Shown: piece by piece, positions 16,932 to 24,964 of the stretch
Position numbering within the stretch: the stretch's first letter is position 1
How the letters are laid out: each line of letters opens with the position of its first letter
Assembly: GCA_035651455.1 (NCBI GenBank)
Contig: DASRFR010000054.1
Span: 224,698 to 288,697 of the forward strand
Direction of reading: 5' to 3'
Source of the DNA: DASRFR01 sp035651455
GTDB lineage: Bacteria > Acidobacteriota > Terriglobia > Terriglobales > Acidobacteriaceae
DNA: 64,000 nt
Notes under the pieces: generated by a model
Databases searched by the model: none
Seen by the model: the letters and a program-made list of their open reading frames with translations, nothing else
Told to the model about the DNA's origin: nothing
Position numbers and translations under genes: made by a program

Positions 16932-17659
16932 TGACCCAGAGCCCCCATTCATCGGACACGTCAGCACGCGTGGCATTAGTGACCGGAGCTAACCGCGGTA
17001 TCGGATTTGAAGTCTGTCGGCAACTGGCCGAAAGAGACTTCGTCGTGCTACTCACGGCACGAGACGCTGCCAGGGCGAACAGTGCAGCGAAGAAGCTCGC
17101 CAAACTTGGTACAGTCGAGCCTCTGGTGTTGGATGTCTCGAATGCGTCCAGCATCAAGAAAGCCGCAGCCGAAGTAGCGAGCGCATACAGCTACCTCGAC
17201 GTGCTCGTGAACAACGCTGGGATCAATTACGACACGTGGGAAACGGTTGAGAACGCAGATGTCAGCGGCACGGTAATGGAGACGATCACAACAAACCTGT
17301 TAGGCCCGTGGCGTGTCTGCCAGGTATTCCTGCCGCTACTGCGAAAAAGTCAAGCGGGCCGCATTGTGAACGTTTCATCAGAATCAGGATCGCTCGCGAA
17401 CATGGGTGGCGCTGCGCCTGCCTATCAGGTCACGAAGGCTGCCCTGAATGCCTTGACGCGCACGCTTGCCGATGAACTGCGTGGCTCGGGCATCCTCGTG
17501 AACGCAGTATGTCCAGGCTGGGTGGCGACTGATATGGGCGGAGCTGGTGCTCCTCGTTCCGTTCGCGAGGGGGCTGCGGGAATCCTATGGGCGGCGACCC
17601 TGCCGGACAAGGGTCCGACCGGTGGATTCTTCCGCGACGGCAAACCACTACCCTGGTGA
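16931..17659 (+). CDS. short-chain dehydrogenase/reductase (carbonyl reductase type)
   Basis: 242 residues from ATG 16931, which overlaps the preceding stop by one base. The cofactor motif VALVTGANRGIGFEVCRQLA (TGxxxGIG), the NNAG motif, the catalytic Ser in IVNVSSESGS and YxxxK in PAYQVTKAAL are all in place, so it should be an active NADP-linked reductase. The frame runs further upstream, but that part overlaps the CMD gene. It is the last gene of the AraC-controlled operon; about 190 bp of apparently non-coding DNA follow before the convergent membrane-protein gene. Confidence 0.93.
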   Translation: MTQSPHSSDTSARVALVTGANRGIGFEVCRQLAERDFVVLLTARDAARANSAAKKLAKLGTVEPLVLDVSNASSIKKAAAEVASAYSYLDVLVNNAGINYDTWETVENADVSGTVMETITTNLLGPWRVCQVFLPLLRKSQAGRIVNVSSESGSLANMGGAAPAYQVTKAALNALTRTLADELRGSGILVNAVCPGWVATDMGGAGAPRSVREGAAGILWAATLPDKGPTGGFFRDGKPLPW

Positions 17660-17852
17660 CACCCGCGTTTCGCCGCAAACTGTTTGTTCAAACTCCCGAA
17701 TTGTCTGCAATCCGGAAACCATGATGCCTGCTCGCCAGCTTCCGGATTGCCCTTCATCCGCTCGCAGCAGTGCGATAAGCATCCCGCTAATGCTCCGGCC
17801 CGATATGTACGCTGATCCAAAGTGTTCGCCGTGCAGGCCTCGCGCGCGATAG

Positions 17853-18293
17853 CTAGTGCCAACGTGCGCCCGGCTTCCGCAGGTAATGCCGGAAGACGTA
17901 TCCCCACGGGATAATCGGGATCAAGATAACGCCCAACGCGATCGCCTTGAAGTCCTCTGTGAATTGCGTCGTGTGCACGCCCGCCCTCCATTGCGGTAGC
18001 CCGTAATCGATGAGCCAGATTGTCTTCCACCCCAGCTCGAAAAGAAGTATCGGAAGCATTTGCAGCGGGTAGCGGAGGCCGAAGCACGCAAGCAAGCACA
18101 GTGCGCCGAGCATGCTCGGGATTACCCCGCGGGCCGTCGGTTCATGGCCCATCAACTGCGGCAGAAACACGATGGCGCCGCCGATAAACAGCAGCAGGTA
18201 CATCGCGCGCAGTACGTATAGTCGGGCGAGAGAGACTTCGCTCTCTGCGGGGAACGCGGCCGACGGTGAAACACTGGCGACGCTCAAAGTCAT
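17853..18293 (-). CDS. four-helix inner-membrane protein of unknown function
   Basis: 146 residues with about four hydrophobic helices (LYVLRAMYLLLFIGGAIVFL, GVIPSMLGALCLLACFGLRY, LQMLPILLFELGWKTIWLI and IALGVILIPIIPWGYVF). No known domain was recognised. Its start overlaps the end of the HTH gene by 4 bp, so it is translated with the DUF2975/HTH pair and is probably part of the same regulated membrane unit. Confidence 0.75.
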   Translation of the reverse strand: MTLSVASVSPSAAFPAESEVSLARLYVLRAMYLLLFIGGAIVFLPQLMGHEPTARGVIPSMLGALCLLACFGLRYPLQMLPILLFELGWKTIWLIDYGLPQWRAGVHTTQFTEDFKAIALGVILIPIIPWGYVFRHYLRKPGARWH

Positions 18294-18550
18294 TTCAAAT
18301 CTCCAATCTCTTCAAGTGAGGCAAACGGGCGCTCTCCGGCAACGGAATCTTGTCGAAATTCCAGAAGGTCGCCCGGCTGGCAGGCGAGCACTTCGCAGAT
18401 TGCCTCAAGCGTCGAGAAGCGGACAGCCCGCGCCTTGCCGGTCTTCAGGATCGAGAGGTTAGCGAGAGTGATGTCGACACGTTCGGCGAGCTCTGTCAGC
18501 GTCATGCGCCGCTCGTGCAGCAGGTCGTCGAGCTTGACGAGAATAGCCAT
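18290..18550 (-). CDS. small XRE/Cro-like HTH regulator (YozG type)
   Basis: 86 residues. A complete helix-turn-helix of the Cro/CI class is visible (LLHERRMTLTELAERVDITL, ANLSILKTGKARAVRFSTLE, CEVLACQPGDLLEF). Such regulators pair with DUF2975 membrane proteins (B. subtilis YozG with YoaS). It starts directly after the DUF2975 stop and overlaps the next gene, so all three are one operon. It probably binds the CGATAAA repeats upstream of the operon (19090-19119) and controls its own expression. Confidence 0.92.
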   Translation of the reverse strand: MAILVKLDDLLHERRMTLTELAERVDITLANLSILKTGKARAVRFSTLEAICEVLACQPGDLLEFRQDSVAGERPFASLEEIGDLK

Positions 18551-19084
18551 TCAGACCGTGCCCTCCAGATCCTCGCGCATGCGCGTCCCCTCCAGGAACA
18601 CCTGGGCGAGCACGAACAGCAGCATGATCGCAAGCCAATCGGTGAGATCGAAATTGCCGTTGATGCGCAACGGCACTTCTCTGGTCGAGACCGCCGAGGC
18701 AATCGCGACGACGCAGACGTGAAGCAGTTCGAGGCCGAGCAGCGCCCCGGCGATGGTCCGCAGCCGCCCGGCATTCTCCATGGTGAATGACTCACCTGTG
18801 CGCACCGATTCGACCATCCTAAGTAGCCGGCTGAACATCACGTAAGCGATGGGTGTGCCTGCGATACCGATCATCATGATTGCGTGCATTCCGGCAATCA
18901 CGCTGTCGTGACCGGCGACCGTGCCGACGCCCAGCGCTCGCCAGGTCCATTGCTCAGCCTGAAAGCTGGTCACCAGCAGCGCGAGAATCAGCACTCCAAC
19001 AGTCCAGTTGAGGACGATGAGGATGCGCAAACTGACCCAAGTCATGCGTAGCGCCGTGGAATGTTTTATAGTGGGTTCCGACAT
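18551..19084 (-). CDS. DUF2975 membrane protein
   Basis: 177 residues with four predicted TM helices (LIVLNWTVGVLILALLVTSF, AGMHAIMMIGIAGTPIAYVM, IAGALLGLELLHVCVVAIAS and DWLAIMLLFVLAQVFL). The pattern RLLRMVESVRTGESFTMEN between helices is typical of DUF2975. Biochemical function is unknown; the family is found beside small HTH regulators, as here. It is the first gene of a three-gene operon whose promoter region carries repeated CGATAAA boxes. Confidence 0.9.
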   Translation of the reverse strand: MSEPTIKHSTALRMTWVSLRILIVLNWTVGVLILALLVTSFQAEQWTWRALGVGTVAGHDSVIAGMHAIMMIGIAGTPIAYVMFSRLLRMVESVRTGESFTMENAGRLRTIAGALLGLELLHVCVVAIASAVSTREVPLRINGNFDLTDWLAIMLLFVLAQVFLEGTRMREDLEGTV

Positions 19085-19089
19085 AGATA

Positions 19090-19119
19090 TTATCGATAAA
19101 CGATAAATTATTTATCGTT
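19090..19119. promoter_or_regulatory. palindromic operator of the DUF2975/HTH operon
   Basis: Arms AACGATAAA and TTTATCGTT separated by TTA form a perfect palindrome (19099-19119). An adjacent TATCGATA (19090-19097) adds a further half-site, giving three CGATAAA-like boxes just 6-35 bp upstream of the DUF2975 start codon. Location and symmetry fit autoregulation by the operon's own HTH protein. Confidence 0.7.
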
Positions 19120-19202
19120 CTTCGGCAAGTACCAAAACTTGGAAAAATGCGCCAGTGCGGGGTAGAGGCACGGCGGGGCCTTCGGTGGCGGCTTACTTCT
19201 TA

Positions 19203-19241
19203 TCAAGACATGGTCGGCAGGTTCGATCCTGTCGCGCTCAC
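19203..19241 (+). repeat. degenerate copy of the tRNA-Lys 3' half (candidate attachment-site remnant)
   Basis: This stretch matches 1680-1718 of the tRNA-Lys gene (anticodon loop, variable loop, T arm and 3' acceptor strand) with three substitutions and three single-base indels. No matching 5' half of a tRNA precedes it. It lies 17.5 kb from the tRNA in the same orientation, as expected of the far end of an element integrated at the tRNA. Confidence 0.6.
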
Positions 19242-19530
19242 GAAACGATTTGAAGCGGCTGGCCAGACGCTGTGATCTTCAGCGAAGGTACGCCAGTAAA
19301 TCCTCCGCGGCAGATCCGCCGGCCGAAGTGGCACCGCACACTCCTATGAGTAGTGCAAGCGCAGACCGCAAGCTAGAGACGGCCCTGAACGTCAGCGCCG
19401 TGACCCCGGTTGGAATGTTGTCGCTGAGTCTTGCCATCGGGAAACACGGATCCTGACAAACACTGGTCCTAGTCCTGCTTACGAAGAAAGTTTTCGTTTA
19501 GAATAGATTCCGAACTGGTCCTGCCTCGTC
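19242..19530. other. intergenic region before the galactose cluster
   Basis: About 290 bp without a convincing gene. TAGAAT at 19499-19504 could be a -10 element for the GH2 gene, but no good -35 was seen. Confidence 0.4.
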
Positions 19531-22359
19531 GTGATCTCGCCCATCCTGCTCCAATCCTCCGATACCGCCCATCGTATTGAGCTTGAATACGGTTGGGAAA
19601 TTCTTGTTGACGTGTCCGGCCGGATGCAGCGGCAGGAGGCGGAAGGGTCTTCCCGATGGCGCAGCGTTCGCGTCGGGCTCTCGTGGAATGTGCAATTTGA
19701 CGATCTGCGCGACTACATGGGTGCGGCCTGGTACCGGGTCAGGTTTGAACTTCCGGCCTTTCGCGACACCCGTCACGTGCTGCTCAAATTCGGTGCGGTC
19801 GATTATTTCTGCGAGACCTATTTGAACGGCTCGCTCGTGGGGACGCACGAAGGAGGGTACACGCCCTTCAGCTTCGAGGTGACCAGCGCGATCCATGCTG
19901 GCGGGAACGAACTCATGATGCGAGTTATCGATCCCCCGATGGATGAGGCCCAGAACCGGGCCTTGTTCCCGGAAATGATGTACAACGAGATTCCCCATGG
20001 TAAGCAGAACTGGTACGTGCAGAACTCGGGCATATGGCAGGGCGTGCGCCTGGAATTGTGTCCCAGCATTTACATTGAACGGCTCGACATCATTCCCAGG
20101 GTGGATGGCGAATTCCAGATTATCATGCCTCTGGCCGGCGTAGGTTTGGTCGCCGGCAGCGGGTCGCTTGCGTCACAGACAGAGTTGCAGGTCGACATCT
20201 TCGATGACAGCGGGCGCCGCGTATTCCAGACGAAGCAGCCCCTGGATCCCTCGTCGAATACGCAACATGTAAAAGGCGCCATTCCCAACCCGCGGCGCTG
20301 GTCGCACGAGTATCCGGCGCTATATGCCGTGCAAGCTTCTCTGCAAGGGCCTGTGCAGTACTGCCGGCGCACTCGCTTTGGGTTCCGCTCGTTTGAGGCC
20401 CGGGATGGAAAGCTGTTTCTGAATGGCAAGCCGTTTTACATGATGGCCGCCCTGGACCAGGATTTCTATCCGGAAACCGTTCATACTCCCACCTCGGAAG
20501 CTTTCGTTCGCGACATGATGGTCAAGGCGAAGCGGTTAGGGGTCAACGTGCTTCGATGCCATCTCAAGGTGGCGCACCCGGTGTACCTCGACGTTGCCGA
20601 TGAAGTCGGAATGCTGATCTGGACCGAATTGCCATCCTGGAGCGACTGCTGGTTCCCCTGCGATCACTTCTCTTCGATGGCGGCAATCCGCGCGGAAAAG
20701 ATGTTCCGTGAAATCTTGATACGCGATTGGAACCACCCCTGCATCGTGCTGCAAACCATCATTAACGAATCCTGGGGTATCAACCTGAAGGATGCAACGC
20801 AACGGGCTTGGTTGCGTGCGACCTTCGACCAGATTAAAGGTTTGCTCGCGCCGCTAGGCAGGCTGGTCGTGGACAACAGCCCCTGCGAGGGCAATTTTCA
20901 CGTCAAGACGGATATCGAGGACTTTCACCAGTACTACTCCATGCCGGACCAGGTAAGACACTGGGATAAGTGGCTGGATGATTTTTCCAATCGCCCTGAC
21001 TGGAGCTTTAGTCCCTTCGGAGACGCGGAGCGCACCCGCCATGAACCCCTGCTGGTTTCTGAGTTCGGCAACTGGGGTCTTCCGCGGCTGCCTGAAGAAC
21101 TCCCGTGGTGGTTTCACGTCGCTTTTGGCGATCGCGAGGTGACCAGGCCGGCCGGAGTTCTCGAGCGTTTCCGTGAGTATGGACTCGAGAAACTCTTCGG
21201 CACCTTCAACCAGATGGCGGAAGAAACTCAGTGGCACCAGTTCTCGTCTCTTAAACATGAGATTGAGAGCATTCGGTCGTACCCGTCAATCCAGGGATAC
21301 GTGGTGACCGGTATCACCGATGTGCATTGGGAGGTCAACGGCCTTCTCGACATGTGGCGCAACGTTAAGAGCTTTGCCGACGAGCTCAGTGCATTGCAGC
21401 ACCCGGATCTCATCATGTGCAAGCTTCCGCGGTACTCCTTCTGGGAGAAGGAGCGCATCGAGATCCCGGTCTTGCTCTCTCACTACAGCAGCGCAGATCT
21501 CACGGGAGCGCACGTGCGCTGGTCGACCGAGGCCGGAAAGGGAGGGCATTTTACGCTGCCGAGCGGAATCGCGTCCGGAACTGTTGTGGCTCTCCCAGGT
21601 ATTTTGCTCGAAATGCCTGAAGTAGTCAGCGGGCCCGCTACGGTGCGACTCGAAATCGAGATTCGCTTGCGCAGCGGTCATCGTGCTACGGAGAACTCGT
21701 ATGAGGTATTCGTCTTCCCGGCTGCGGAGAAGCCAAAACCAATAATTGCCATTTCAGACCCTCGGATCGAGTCCCTTCGCCATGACCTCCTGCAAGCTGG
21801 TTACGAACTGGCAGGCGAGCCTCACGGCCCCTCGCTGATGATTGCGAGCGCATACGACACGGCAGTCGCTTCCCATCTCAGGAACCGAGGTAACGTCCTG
21901 ATCATCGCCGATTCCGGCGATGCAGTTCCTGCCGAATGGCCGTTGCGGGTAATGCAACGTGCTGGCACGGAACTCGATGGACGCTGGTTCTCCAACTTCA
22001 ACTGGATCCGTACGGACCGGCGCCCATTCTCCGCCGTGGCATTTACACGCATCCTCGGCTTCGAATCCGCCGAAGTAGTGCCAGCTTACGTCATCCAGAA
22101 CATCGCGCCTGCGGATTTCGATGACGTGTTATCCGGGGCCACGTTCGGTTGGTTGAACAAGAATTCTGCGCTAGCGGTGCAAATGCAGGTCGGGGCAGGA
22201 AAGCTTCTTCTCACCACCTATCGTTTCAATAAATACCTGTCCGATCCATATGCGCGCGAACTGCTGGACAGCCTGGTTCAATATTCGTCAGGTAGCGATT
22301 GGCAACCCAAGTTGCGCATGCCCATCACCCAGGATTCCTGCGAGCCCGTGCGAGGCTGA
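19531..22359 (+). CDS. glycoside hydrolase family 2 protein (beta-galactosidase/mannosidase/glucuronidase-like)
   Basis: 942 residues. The order is that of GH2: a jelly-roll sugar-binding domain (about 30-190; AAWYRVRFELPAF, HEGGYTPFSFEVTSAI), an Ig-like sandwich, and a TIM barrel from about 300. Catalytic residues are visible: acid/base Glu413 in IINESWGIN and nucleophile Glu511 in LLVSEFGNWG. After the barrel there are about 300 residues of further beta domains. No signal peptide is apparent, so it probably acts in the cytoplasm. The start is GTG 19531, with no strong ribosome-binding site, and is not certain. It overlaps closely with galK (stop directly adjoining its GTG), which favours galactosides as substrates. 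Confidence 0.88.
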   Translation: MISPILLQSSDTAHRIELEYGWEILVDVSGRMQRQEAEGSSRWRSVRVGLSWNVQFDDLRDYMGAAWYRVRFELPAFRDTRHVLLKFGAVDYFCETYLNGSLVGTHEGGYTPFSFEVTSAIHAGGNELMMRVIDPPMDEAQNRALFPEMMYNEIPHGKQNWYVQNSGIWQGVRLELCPSIYIERLDIIPRVDGEFQIIMPLAGVGLVAGSGSLASQTELQVDIFDDSGRRVFQTKQPLDPSSNTQHVKGAIPNPRRWSHEYPALYAVQASLQGPVQYCRRTRFGFRSFEARDGKLFLNGKPFYMMAALDQDFYPETVHTPTSEAFVRDMMVKAKRLGVNVLRCHLKVAHPVYLDVADEVGMLIWTELPSWSDCWFPCDHFSSMAAIRAEKMFREILIRDWNHPCIVLQTIINESWGINLKDATQRAWLRATFDQIKGLLAPLGRLVVDNSPCEGNFHVKTDIEDFHQYYSMPDQVRHWDKWLDDFSNRPDWSFSPFGDAERTRHEPLLVSEFGNWGLPRLPEELPWWFHVAFGDREVTRPAGVLERFREYGLEKLFGTFNQMAEETQWHQFSSLKHEIESIRSYPSIQGYVVTGITDVHWEVNGLLDMWRNVKSFADELSALQHPDLIMCKLPRYSFWEKERIEIPVLLSHYSSADLTGAHVRWSTEAGKGGHFTLPSGIASGTVVALPGILLEMPEVVSGPATVRLEIEIRLRSGHRATENSYEVFVFPAAEKPKPIIAISDPRIESLRHDLLQAGYELAGEPHGPSLMIASAYDTAVASHLRNRGNVLIIADSGDAVPAEWPLRVMQRAGTELDGRWFSNFNWIRTDRRPFSAVAFTRILGFESAEVVPAYVIQNIAPADFDDVLSGATFGWLNKNSALAVQMQVGAGKLLLTTYRFNKYLSDPYARELLDSLVQYSSGSDWQPKLRMPITQDSCEPVRG

Positions 22360-23541
22360 GTGCAAGCCCTCATCAATTCTGCTGAGACGGCACTGCTGCG
22401 CCAGTTGCGATCAGATTTCCTGTCAATGTTCGGACAGGACTGCCGGATATTCCGTGCCCCGGGACGCGTGAATCTGATCGGGGAGCACACCGACTACAAC
22501 GATGGCCTCGTCATGCCGGCCGCCATCGATTTTGCGACGTTTGTTGCTGCCGCGCCGTCGCCACGACCCGAACTGACAGCAAATTCCCGGCAACAGCAAA
22601 AAACTGCCGCATTTATTCTCGATGCGGCGGCGCCTGCGCCATCCCGCGACTGGACGGACTATGTGCGAGGGGTTTCTTTGCAGTTGCAACTATCCGGGTT
22701 CGTTCTTACCGGCGCCAATCTCCTGGTGGACAGCCGTGTTCCGATCGGCGCCGGCCTGAGTTCATCAGCTGCGCTCGAAGTGGGGACCGCGTTGGCGCTC
22801 ATCGACCTCGCCAAAGCTGACATCGAACCGAACGCCCTCGCCAGGTTATGCCAGCGCGCGGAAAACGAATTCGTGGGAGCCCGTTGCGGCATCATGGACC
22901 AGTTCGCCTCGGTTCACGGTCGCGCTGGGCATGCCATGTTGCTCGATTGTCGATCACTTGAAATGCGCTACGTGCCGCTCCCGGATAGTCTGCGGCTGGT
23001 CATTTGCAACACCACGGTCAAGCATGCGCTTTCGGCCGGTGAATACAATACCCGGCGCGCTGAATGCGAGAGCGCAGTCCAGTACTTCGCCCGATTTCGA
23101 CCTGGCATTCGCGCTCTGCGCGACGTCAACGACGACGATCTGCGGCGCTACGGGCCAGATTTGCCACAGGTCCTGTTCCGGCGCGCGCGCCATGTCGTGA
23201 CTGAAAATGCGCGAGTCCTGAAAACGGCTGAAGCCCTGGAGCACGGCAACCTCCGGGAAGTCGGCAGGCTCATGTACGACTCGCACATCAGCTTGCGCGA
23301 TGACTACGAGGTCAGTTGCCCGGAACTGGACATAATGGTCGAAATAGCCCGACAGATTCCCGGCGTCATCGGGGCGCGCATGACCGGCGGCGGCTTCGGC
23401 GGTTGTACAGTCAATCTCATCGAGTTAGAGGCAATTCCCGAGCTTACCCGCCGCGTTCGAAATGAATACCACTCCGCAACTCAGATTAAGCCCGAGATCT
23501 ATGTAACTTCGGCTGCAAGCGGCGCCGGGCGTGTCATCTAA
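22360..23541 (+). CDS. galK: galactokinase
   Basis: 393 residues, the family length. The galactokinase signature GRVNLIGEHTDYNDGLVMPA is near residue 33, the ATP-binding GHMP motif VPIGAGLSSSAALEVG near 125, and the third GHMP motif RMTGGGFGGCTVNL near 345. It phosphorylates galactose at C1 with ATP in the cytoplasm, the first Leloir step. GTG 22360 directly follows the GH2 stop, so the two genes are translationally coupled and galactose released by the hydrolase would be its substrate. Confidence 0.97.
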   Translation: MQALINSAETALLRQLRSDFLSMFGQDCRIFRAPGRVNLIGEHTDYNDGLVMPAAIDFATFVAAAPSPRPELTANSRQQQKTAAFILDAAAPAPSRDWTDYVRGVSLQLQLSGFVLTGANLLVDSRVPIGAGLSSSAALEVGTALALIDLAKADIEPNALARLCQRAENEFVGARCGIMDQFASVHGRAGHAMLLDCRSLEMRYVPLPDSLRLVICNTTVKHALSAGEYNTRRAECESAVQYFARFRPGIRALRDVNDDDLRRYGPDLPQVLFRRARHVVTENARVLKTAEALEHGNLREVGRLMYDSHISLRDDYEVSCPELDIMVEIARQIPGVIGARMTGGGFGGCTVNLIELEAIPELTRRVRNEYHSATQIKPEIYVTSAASGAGRVI

Positions 23542-23927
23542 CCGGGCGGGCAAACTGGCCTTTGCCAGTCTGAATCTAACGCTGCCGGTTGATCACGAAT
23601 ATTTGGGGCGGCGCCGGATAGAACGGGCGCACATTCCGGCCTTGCAGGCTTCACAACGAAGTTCGCGGCTTATTGGTAACCTGCGCAATGGATGCGGCTT
23701 TTTTCCGGGAAGCTTCTTAGGAAGCGCGAAAAGTCACCCGACTTGAACCCTGTTAAAGAGGCCTCTCGCAGGCCGGGGACCCTGCTACTCTGGTAGGCAG
23801 TTCGAGCAAGATACGTCGGGAACTGGGGTGGGTTTGGAAGTACTCGGCTCTGGCATGTCATCGTCTCCAGCAGCTGGGAATTAGTTCGAAATCACCTCGG
23901 AGGTTACAACAACGTGCCGGCACAAAA
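23542..23927. other. region between galK and galT with leader signals
   Basis: About 386 bp with no clear gene. Near its end is a strong GGAGG (23899-23903), 24 nt from the galT ATG but 10 nt from a GTG at 23914. That GTG opens a seven-codon frame (V-P-A-Q-K-C-A) ending TAG at 23935-23937, overlapping the galT start in another frame. One more A in the AAAAA run would fuse it to galT. Confidence 0.5.
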
Positions 23928-24953
23928 ATGCGCATAGCCGACTCTCCGCACCGGCGATTGAACCCTCTTACAGGCGAGTGGGTGCTGGTTTCTCCGCATC
24001 GCACACAGCGCCCCTGGCAGGGCGAAGTGAGCACCGGCGCAATGCCACAACCTGCGTACGATCCCGGCTGTTACCTTTGCCCTGGAAATGAGCGCGCGGG
24101 CGGCGCCCGGAATCCCCAGTACACCTCCACGTTTGTGTTCGACAACGATTACCCCGCCCTGCTGCCGGAGGTTGCTGATAACGAGATCAACCGCGAAGAC
24201 TTAATCGTGGCCCGGCGAGAACGCGGCATCTGCCGGGTAGCCTGCTTCTCGCCTCAACACAACCTGACGCTCTCACAAATGGGCCAGGCGGAAGTCGCCG
24301 CGGTCGTGTGCCTTTGGGCGGAACAATACGCCCAGTTGGGATTGCGTGATTTTCTCCGCTATGTCCAGATTTTCGAGAACCGGGGCGCCATGATGGGTGC
24401 CAGCAATCCACATCCCCACTGCCAGATCTGGGCGACAGAGACCATCCCGAACGAGCCTGCCAAAGAACAGGCTTCGCTGCGTCAATATGTTTCCGACCAC
24501 CGCAAATGCCTGCTCTGCCAGTACACACGCCTCGAAACGGCAGACGCGCAGCGGGTTGTGCTCAGCAACCCTTCTTTCCTTGTCGTTGTGCCGTTTTGGG
24601 CGATCTGGCCCTTTGAAACCCTGGTCATTTCGAAGCGCCACGTCCCGGACCTCACCTTGTTTACTGATGAGGAAATACAGGATCTTGCCCGCGCCCTCCG
24701 TCTTTTGACTGCCGGCTACGATCGCCTCTTTCAGGCGCCATTCCCTTACTCCATGGGCTTCCACCAGCAGCCTACTGATGGCGAACAGCATTCCGAATGG
24801 CACCTGCATGCGCATTTTTATCCACCTCTTCTGCGTTCGGCAGGCATCCGCAAATTCATGGTTGGCTTCGAATTGCTCTGCGGTCCGCAGCGCGATGTCA
24901 CGCCAGAGTCCGCAGCCGAACGACTGCGGCAATGTTGTGCCTCGCCGGCATGA
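23928..24953 (+). CDS. galT: galactose-1-phosphate uridylyltransferase
   Basis: 341 residues. It starts with the typical RRLNPLTGEWVLVSPHRTQR. A zinc-type CYLCPGNER pair lies near 45, and the catalytic His is in NPHPHCQIWA (the HPH motif), followed by EWHLHAHFYPPLLRS. It swaps UMP between UDP-glucose and galactose-1-phosphate in the Leloir pathway. The start is not firm: the only strong ribosome-binding site suits a GTG 14 bp upstream that is out of frame by one base, across an A run. The next gene starts 11 bp after its stop, so galT and the GH1-RmlD fusion form a unit. Confidence 0.95.
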   Translation: MRIADSPHRRLNPLTGEWVLVSPHRTQRPWQGEVSTGAMPQPAYDPGCYLCPGNERAGGARNPQYTSTFVFDNDYPALLPEVADNEINREDLIVARRERGICRVACFSPQHNLTLSQMGQAEVAAVVCLWAEQYAQLGLRDFLRYVQIFENRGAMMGASNPHPHCQIWATETIPNEPAKEQASLRQYVSDHRKCLLCQYTRLETADAQRVVLSNPSFLVVVPFWAIWPFETLVISKRHVPDLTLFTDEEIQDLARALRLLTAGYDRLFQAPFPYSMGFHQQPTDGEQHSEWHLHAHFYPPLLRSAGIRKFMVGFELLCGPQRDVTPESAAERLRQCCASPA

Positions 24954-24964
24954 AAAGGGGATGA

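Noticed and set aside
19142..19241. A second complete tRNA gene
   Set aside because: Only the 3' half resembles a tRNA; no pairing 5' acceptor strand or D arm could be folded.
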